NCBI RefSeq assembly: GCF_050947875.1
Contig: NC_134568.1
Span: 208,856,845-208,920,844, forward strand
Length of the DNA stretch: 64,000 bases
Reading direction: 5' to 3'
Source: Dermacentor variabilis
Lineage: Eukaryota > Arthropoda > Arachnida > Ixodida > Ixodidae
The notes below the pieces were generated by a model. The model worked only from the letters and a program-made list of their open reading frames with translations. It ran no database searches and was not told where the DNA came from. Both the position numbers and the translations under genes were made by a program. Each line of letters starts with the position of its first letter. Positions within the stretch are counted from its first letter, which is position 1. This document shows positions 58,511 to 64,000 of this stretch, piece after piece.

Positions 58511-59960
58511 CGACTTGCAAATTGGTTTATTTTCAGCTATCGGGTGACGTATGCGTATGCTGCGTATGCGAGGTAACTGCGTATGCGACCTAAGAGCACA
58601 TGATGTGAGGAATCACCTAAAAGTACTTTATTGCATACTTCAAGCCCTATTGTAAATTAGAAGTGTACATAATAATTATATAATAATAATAACATAACAT
58701 GTTGGGAGGGCAGTCGCGTGTTGCCCGCTCCTGGAACAGGTGACTGCGCTCCCTGAAACGCTGCTTTCTACATATGACGACAGGTGGCGACACAAGTTTA
58801 TGCTTGCGCCGTCGCGGCAGCAGTTCGCATTCGCATAGGTGCAGGCAAATTTGTTCATTTTTCTTTAAAACCTGGGCAATTAACTGTGCCAAGTGTTGTA
58901 CTAAACGACGTAGAATCAAAAATGCGATCTTTCTGCAAATTTTGAGCAAGAACAGTGCAGCGGTGAGAGCAAAATTGTTTTTCGAATAGGCGCAGCAACA
59001 TATGCAGGACCCTTGTGGTTAATGCCACACACGTCAAGGGCTACTTGTGATGCGCCACAGATGCACATCCTCGCACTCCCCGAAGGAACACGCCGTAGCA
59101 TGAATGCATGGCTCATTAATTTCTCCGCACCAGTAGCGGAAGAATTAAAATCGGTCAAGGGAAGCAGGCTGCTAGGATATACCACAGTGATCACCAACGT
59201 ACTCGAAGCGATCAATGCAGTACAGTACAAGAATTTTTCAGCTAGTGCCTTCCTTACCCCAGTAATCAGCAAGCAGAATTCACTATTCATTGTCAGCTTT
59301 ACTGTTCAGGAATTGTAACTCGACCCTATGCACTTCTGCAGTACTCACTCAGTCACGTCTAAATTTCATGCGGATGGTAAATCATTGCACAATTATTAAG
59401 AGACATAGTCATCTGTGGTAACATATTACGCCTAGATTTGCTTTCTATGAGGAAAATTTTCAGTTCTTCAAGCTTTATAATACTAAATTCGACGATATGA
59501 CTTGAAGTGCTTTTTTTTTTTGCCCTTGTCATTTCACGTGAAAAAGAAGAAGCCGCTAAGTGTACTCAACGCAAAGTACGAGTGTTTTCTATAAATGTGT
59601 CTCACTACGGGGCATTGTTGTAAAAATGCAAGATGCTAAGCAGGAAGTAATTTCAACACATTTAATTGTCTCTACGCATTCAAATGAACATAGTTTAATA
59701 TCTTAGAACTATCGCTCAAACACTTCGCTAATGAGCCATCGTGTGACGCCACCATCACATGGTGTGACAATGTCCCGCTCAATGCTCGTACCAAGCAACA
59801 TGTGAGCAAATTAGACGCAGTGCAAAGGACTGCAGTAAAAGTTACTTGTAATAAATGGAATCTTTCATACTCACCTGCCTATAATTCATAAGACTGTATC
59901 GTAACTCTACAGAACCTAACCAAGCTGGCACGATCAAAGCTAATGTTGAACTGAATTGAA
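58511..59960. other. No identified gene; possible decayed transposon or exon
   Basis: 58550-58600 has repeated GCGTATGC. AATAAA occurs on the minus strand near 58635, below a 100-codon minus frame (58949-58647) rich in C and R. On the plus strand 59013-59318 is open with a coding-like composition (MHILALPEGTRRSMNAW) but no recognised domain. The two strands compete, so I do not call a gene. Confidence 0.3.
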
Positions 59961-60191
59961 TTATAGGGTTTTACGTGCCAAAACCGCCATTTGATTAGGA
60001 GGCATGCCGTAGTGGGGGATTCCGGATTAATTCTGACCAACCAGGGATCTTTTAACGAGGCCCCAATGCATGCAACACCAGTGTTTTTGCATTTCGGCCC
60101 CATCGAAATGCGGCTGCCGCGGCCTCAATTTGATCCCGTGACCTCGTGCTTAGCAGCGTGACACTATATCCGCTAAGCCACCGCGGCGGGT
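59961..60191 (-). mobile_element. tRNA-derived SINE, copy 7
   Basis: Head CCCGCCGCGGTGGCTTAGCG on the minus strand, B-box region GGGATCAAATTGAGG, body GCAGCCGCATTTCGATGGGG, end TTTGGCACGTAAAACCCTAT. Close to full length. Confidence 0.78.
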
Positions 60192-60891
60192 AAAGGTAAT
60201 CTTCCAAGTGCTTCATAGCATCAGAAAAAAATAGTACTTCCGGACACTTATTATATTACCACGCAAGATCAACTCACCACAATCATTTTTAGATACTAAT
60301 TGTTTTTTTAATGCTCACCTATTGAAATGCAAATTTTTGGGCTTTCGATCCGAGACTGGAACCGGCTGGACCACACTATTGCTGACAAATCGTCATTAAG
60401 CAAGTTAATTACCTTAAAGTAGCCTACTAGCTTTACAGAATGTCTGATTTAGATTATAGCACAACTGCTTTTTTTTCTAACCTCGTTGACTTGTGTTCCA
60501 TCAAATTTTTGTTTTGATTTCGTTTGTCGATTTTTAAATAAGTGCTCAGAAACTTCTGCCACACTACTTTGAGGATGTATTTTATGCCTTAATGGTGTGC
60601 GCCACCTCTAATGATGTTCCTGTACCGAACGTCGTACGTTAACACAGTGAAGAAAATGTAGCATATAAGGGCACATTGGGATATATATATATTGCTGTGT
60701 ATGCATTTTCTTTTCGCCAACCGGCGCCAGCTGGTAGCGAGGGCCGTTGACGCGGCGAAAGCCTGTGGTTTCCTGAATAGCGGAGACCAAGCCGAAGACA
60801 ACGCTTAAAGAGTCCCTGAATAAAGATGTTTCTTCTCTCTGTGTGTGTTTGTACCTAGTCAAAACTCTACGAAAAGGCAAATACGAAGGAC
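60192..60891. other. Unassigned; LTR-like segment at about 60650-60840
   Basis: 60660-60840 has a TATAAGGG box and, about 160 bp later, AATAAAGATG before a pyrimidine-rich stretch. The order promoter, then poly(A) signal is that of a retroelement LTR, but TG/CA ends and flanking duplications are not found. Nothing else recognised. Confidence 0.3.
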
Positions 60892-61010
60892 CTTAGAACG
60901 ACAGAAAGCTGAGCTAGTTGGTAAGGATTCATTATGCAAAAAAGAAGTGAGGCGTGCAGACAGGACACAAGAGTAGAGAAGTGGACAACACGAACGCCGA
61001 CATCACGCCG
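60892..61010. mobile_element. Single arm of the fold-back element family
   Basis: Begins CTTAGAACGACAGAAAGCTG, includes GGTAAGGATTCATTATGCAA, and continues with GTGAGGCGTGCAGACAGGAC and ACACGAACGCCGAC. It matches the right arm plus extra stretch of the element at 36822-37228 in reverse orientation. The second arm is absent, so this is a truncated or solo end. Confidence 0.7.
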
Positions 61011-61267
61011 ACCTCTTGCAAAGCCTTGGCATTCCTTTATTAAAAATGTATTCTTTCAGCAGCAATTTCTTGGATAACCTGCGTTTCTGTAAAGATGACG
61101 CCTGGAAGTAAATCCCAATGCGGCCCACAATTTATTTCCCTCTCTACTTTCACAGCATCCCCGCGGCCTATGCTACGTGAGGGAATGATATGCCTTAGAA
61201 ATAATCGCACATTCTGAACAACTTGCGCATTGAGAGTGAGAGCGTCGGCCGGAGGGTATATCCAAGG

Positions 61268-64000
61268 TAGAGAGAGAGAGAGAGAAAATAATGCAGAGAA
61301 AGGCAGGGAGGTTAACCAGAGGTAGTTCCGGTTGGCTACCTTGCGCAGGGGGAAGAGTTAAGGGGGATAAAAAGAGAAACAGAGTGGAAGGGGGAGAAAG
61401 AAAGGGAGACAAGCACGAACAAAGCGCGTACACTACAGAGCGGTAGGGGGCGGCATTCTTAGAGTCTGTCGTGAAGCCCCGTAGACCGCAAGAACCTTAA
61501 TAGCGCGAGTAAGGCCTTTAACGCGGATGTTCTTTCGGAGCATTGACCTAAAGCTTTTAGTTCTGAAAGTGTGCGATTGTCCAACTGGTCCAGTACCCAG
61601 CACATCACTTGTCTCTGAGCACTGTATCGCGGGCAGACACAGATAATGTGTGCGAGCGTCTCGTCGATGTTACATGTGTCGCACGTGGGGCTGTTGGCCA
61701 TTCCTATGAGGAAAGCATATGAGTTTGCAAAGGCAACGCCTAGCCACAGACGGTAGAGCATGGTCTGTTCACGCTGTGGTAATCCAGGCGGGAGGTGCAT
61801 CCGTATGTCCGGAGACAACGAACGCAACCGACACATGGTGAAAACATTTGAGTCCCACAGGGGCAAAGTACACTCACGGGACATCAATCGCAGCTCAGCC
61901 GCAGCGTTTGTTCGCGAAAGCGGAATGAAGACTCGTTGACCACTTTCATGTGCAGATCGGGCGGCTTCATCGGCGTAGTCATTCCCACTGATGTTACAAT
62001 GTCCTGGAAGCCACTGAAAGATTACGTTGTGTCCCTTGTCATGGTTTTGATGATATATGGGCCGAATTTCTGAGGCCAGTTGTTCATTGGGTCCGTGGCG
62101 CATTGGGCTTCGTATGCACTGAAGGGCTGCCTTGGAGTCACTAAAGACTGTCCATTGTTGCGGTGGCTTCTGCTTAATGAAATCAAGTGCAGCACGGAGC
62201 GCCGCGAGTTCTGCACCCGTCGATGCGGTCACACATGAAGTTCTTAATTTGATTTTCTCAGGTTGTGCCGGGATGATGGCTGCAGCAGCAGAGCTATTGA
62301 GTTTTACTGAACCATCTGTGTATACATGTTGCCGGAATCTGTGCACGTTGTGAATGTGCTCTAAAGTTGTTTGTTTCAAAGCTTGCAATGGTGCTCCAGC
62401 TTTCTTTCTGATTCCTGGAATTGTCAGTTGCACTTGCGGCCGGTGCAGACACCACAATGGATCTGTCAGTCGTGTAGCGGGCGTAAATTCTGATGGCAAG
62501 TAGGGCTGATGTCTTACAATAGTTTTAGCAAAAGTTGAAAGTGGCCTTTTGGCTGGCAAGCAAGCAAGATGGTGTGAGGGAATCCGAGTCAGGTGCCGGA
62601 TGCGTGCTCTCAGGACATCTGTATTAATGTAGACAGTCAAAGGAGCGTCTCTGGCTATGGCCACTGATGCAATCGATGACGTAGTTTTGGGAAGACCGAG
62701 ACAAGTCCCGAGTGCTAGGGCTTGCACGCTCTGGAGTTTGCGAATATTCGTAGTGCAAGTATTTCCTAGTACAGGTAAGCTGTACCGCAGGAAGCCCAAA
62801 AACAGTGCTTTATATAGTTGCAACATTGACGGTACTGTTGCGCCCCAGGACTTCCCGCCGAGAAACGCAAGAAGGTCCACAATGGCGGCCAAACGCTTTG
62901 CCATGTACGAGATGTGAGGGCTCCAAGACAAGTCTCTATCAATGATGACGCCAAGAAATCGGTGCGTTCGTCCATATAGCATAATTTGGTCATTAATCCA
63001 CAAAGCATACGGGGCCATCGCTTTGCGAGTAAAAGCAACGAGTACACATTTCTCAGCGGAAAGCTCCAGTCCTTGTCTTCTTAGGTATGTTGACACAACC
63101 GTTGAGGTTTTCTGAAGTCGTGCGCGGACTTGTACACGTGTCACGCTTGAAGCCCATATGCAAATGTCGTCTGCATATACGGAGAGGTGGACGGTTTGCG
63201 GTAACGAATCAGCGAGACCAACGAGCACCAGGTTGAAAAGGGTAGGGCTGAGTACTCCGCCTTGCGGTACACCACGACTGGTACAGCTAGATGGCGTTGG
63301 TCCGTCGTCAGTCAAAATAAAGAAAGATCTTCCATTCAAATAGTTGCATATCCAGCGAAAGGTGCGTCCACCAATCCCTACAGCTTCTAAGGCGTCCAGA
63401 ATTGCATGCTGATCTACATTGTCGTACGTACCTTTAACATCAAGGAATAGGGCCGCAGTGATTCGTTTCAGATGTTTCTGGCGTTGTACATATGTTACCA
63501 GGTCGATAACGCTATCTATTGACGAGCGGCCACGTCGAAAACCAGCCATTACCTCTGGATAGACGTTGTAAAATTCCAAGTACCATTCTAACAGTGTAAG
63601 GATCATTCTCTCCATTACCTTGCCGACACAGCTGGCCAGTGCTATTGGACGGTAAGATGACAATTCCAACGGGGATTTGCCAGCCTTGAGGAGTGGAACA
63701 AGCCGACTGGATTTCCACATTGTAGGGACCAGGCCGTCACGCCATGATGCGTTGTATAGGCCAAGAAGGGCATCTCTGGCCTCTTGACCAAGGTTTGCAA
63801 GCGCAGAGTATGTGATGCCATCGTGTCCTGGTGACGAAGATCGCCTGCACTCAGCAAGTGCGGCCTCCAGTTCTTCGATCGAGAAAGCAGCGTCCATACG
63901 AGGATCTCGGGATCAAGGGGGCACAATGGTAATAGGTGCGCAAGGTGAATACGTGAGCGCCGGACCCGCGATCCTTGCGCAGTAATCTTCGGCTACCTCG
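61268..64000 (-). mobile_element. LINE C, nearly intact RNase H-bearing non-LTR retrotransposon
   Basis: Runs from a (TCTC)n tail (AG on the plus strand, 61268-61284) through a 3' UTR of about 175 bp to ORF2 and out of the right edge. The 3' UTR is pyrimidine-rich and contains GGTTAACCTCCCTGCCTTTC just before the tail. The microsatellite tail in place of poly(A) is shared with LINE B. It is younger than the LINEs of the array, judged from its open frame. Confidence 0.88.
61459..63897 (-). CDS. LINE C ORF2, RT, RNase H and knuckle, 812 codons open
   Basis: Encodes the part of ORF2 after the endonuclease. It would copy LINE RNA into DNA at a nicked target. RT motifs: A FLDVKGTYDNV (Asp153), B RGVPQGGVLSPTLFN (208-222), C VYADDICIW (Asp243 and Asp244). 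RNase H: VYTDGS (Asp528), TGAELAALRAAL (Glu563), FSDSKAAL (Asp587), YADEAA (Asp643). The C-terminal knuckle is C739-x2-C742-x7-H750-x4-C755. All expected catalytic residues are present. The Met at 63897 is only the first Met after a TGA at 63915-63913. The same frame continues upstream of that stop (AEDYCARIAGPALTYSPC), so the protein was longer and has one nonsense codon here. The stop codon is TAA 61461-61459. The endonuclease domain, if present, lies beyond the window. Confidence 0.88.
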   Translation of the reverse strand: MDAAFSIEELEAALAECRRSSSPGHDGITYSALANLGQEARDALLGLYNASWRDGLVPTMWKSSRLVPLLKAGKSPLELSSYRPIALASCVGKVMERMILTLLEWYLEFYNVYPEVMAGFRRGRSSIDSVIDLVTYVQRQKHLKRITAALFLDVKGTYDNVDQHAILDALEAVGIGGRTFRWICNYLNGRSFFILTDDGPTPSSCTSRGVPQGGVLSPTLFNLVLVGLADSLPQTVHLSVYADDICIWASSVTRVQVRARLQKTSTVVSTYLRRQGLELSAEKCVLVAFTRKAMAPYALWINDQIMLYGRTHRFLGVIIDRDLSWSPHISYMAKRLAAIVDLLAFLGGKSWGATVPSMLQLYKALFLGFLRYSLPVLGNTCTTNIRKLQSVQALALGTCLGLPKTTSSIASVAIARDAPLTVYINTDVLRARIRHLTRIPSHHLACLPAKRPLSTFAKTIVRHQPYLPSEFTPATRLTDPLWCLHRPQVQLTIPGIRKKAGAPLQALKQTTLEHIHNVHRFRQHVYTDGSVKLNSSAAAAIIPAQPEKIKLRTSCVTASTGAELAALRAALDFIKQKPPQQWTVFSDSKAALQCIRSPMRHGPNEQLASEIRPIYHQNHDKGHNVIFQWLPGHCNISGNDYADEAARSAHESGQRVFIPLSRTNAAAELRLMSRECTLPLWDSNVFTMCRLRSLSPDIRMHLPPGLPQREQTMLYRLWLGVAFANSYAFLIGMANSPTCDTCNIDETLAHIICVCPRYSAQRQVMCWVLDQLDNRTLSELKALGQCSERTSALKALLALLRFLRSTGLHDRL

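Noticed and set aside
46901..60191. tRNA genes at the SINE heads
   Set aside because: A and B boxes are present, but the heads do not fold into a complete cloverleaf by eye and are followed by a SINE body. They are tRNA-derived repeats.
60650..60840. Solo LTR
   Set aside because: TATA and AATAAA are in the right order, but TG/CA termini and target duplication are missing, so it is kept only as a remark.

Overview
This window looks like a repeat-rich stretch of a hard tick (Ixodidae) nuclear genome. The evidence is eukaryotic: arthropod-style splice sites, a TATA and TCAGT promoter, tRNA-derived SINEs with A and B boxes of the kind known in ticks, RNase H-bearing LINEs ending in AATAAA plus a microsatellite tail, MITEs with target-site duplications, and one glycine-rich cuticle-type gene. 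Nothing indicates bacteria, plasmid or phage. The genus cannot be fixed by eye.

Region 1 (1 to about 39.4 kb) is a direct tandem array of one composite segment, present in five full copies (U1 to U5) and a diverged sixth (U6), about 6.1 to 7.5 kb each. Each full copy has a 5'-truncated LINE (LINE A, minus strand) joined at the same point to about 3.75 kb of non-LINE sequence. Read on the minus strand, that spacer holds decayed gene parts: a short coding exon with splice donor, CCHC zinc knuckles and an AATAAA, then C2H2 zinc-finger-like remnants. Copies differ by later events: a Harbinger-like 802 bp insertion in U1 and U2 only, a second LINE (LINE B) that replaced about 1.5 kb of LINE A in U5, and a LINE 3' end and a fold-back element in U6. 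Patchwork similarity points to unequal crossover or gene conversion.

Region 2 (39.4 to 52 kb) is a graveyard of mobile DNA: SINEs, a fold-back MITE just before it, CT/AT microsatellites beside a perfect 64 bp palindrome, Ty3/gypsy integrase and protease/RT/RNase H fragments, an 846 bp TIR element, and a GAGT-N6-ACTC minisatellite. An AT-rich stretch at 43.1 to 46.9 kb has no recognised gene.

Region 3 (52 to 61 kb) has the one gene I consider intact: a two-exon secreted glycine-rich cuticle-type protein on the minus strand with TATA box, initiator, 12 nt first coding exon, 708 bp intron and ATTAAA signal. It is followed by SINEs, a 660 bp element with a perfect 8 bp TSD, and unassigned sequence.

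Region 4 (61.3 kb to the end) is a nearly intact RNase H-bearing LINE (LINE C) with all visible RT and RNase H catalytic residues. It has one in-frame TGA close to the right edge and runs out of the window.

I found no new enzymatic or defence system. The most informative structure is the composite array of zinc-knuckle/zinc-finger gene relics carried with a LINE.
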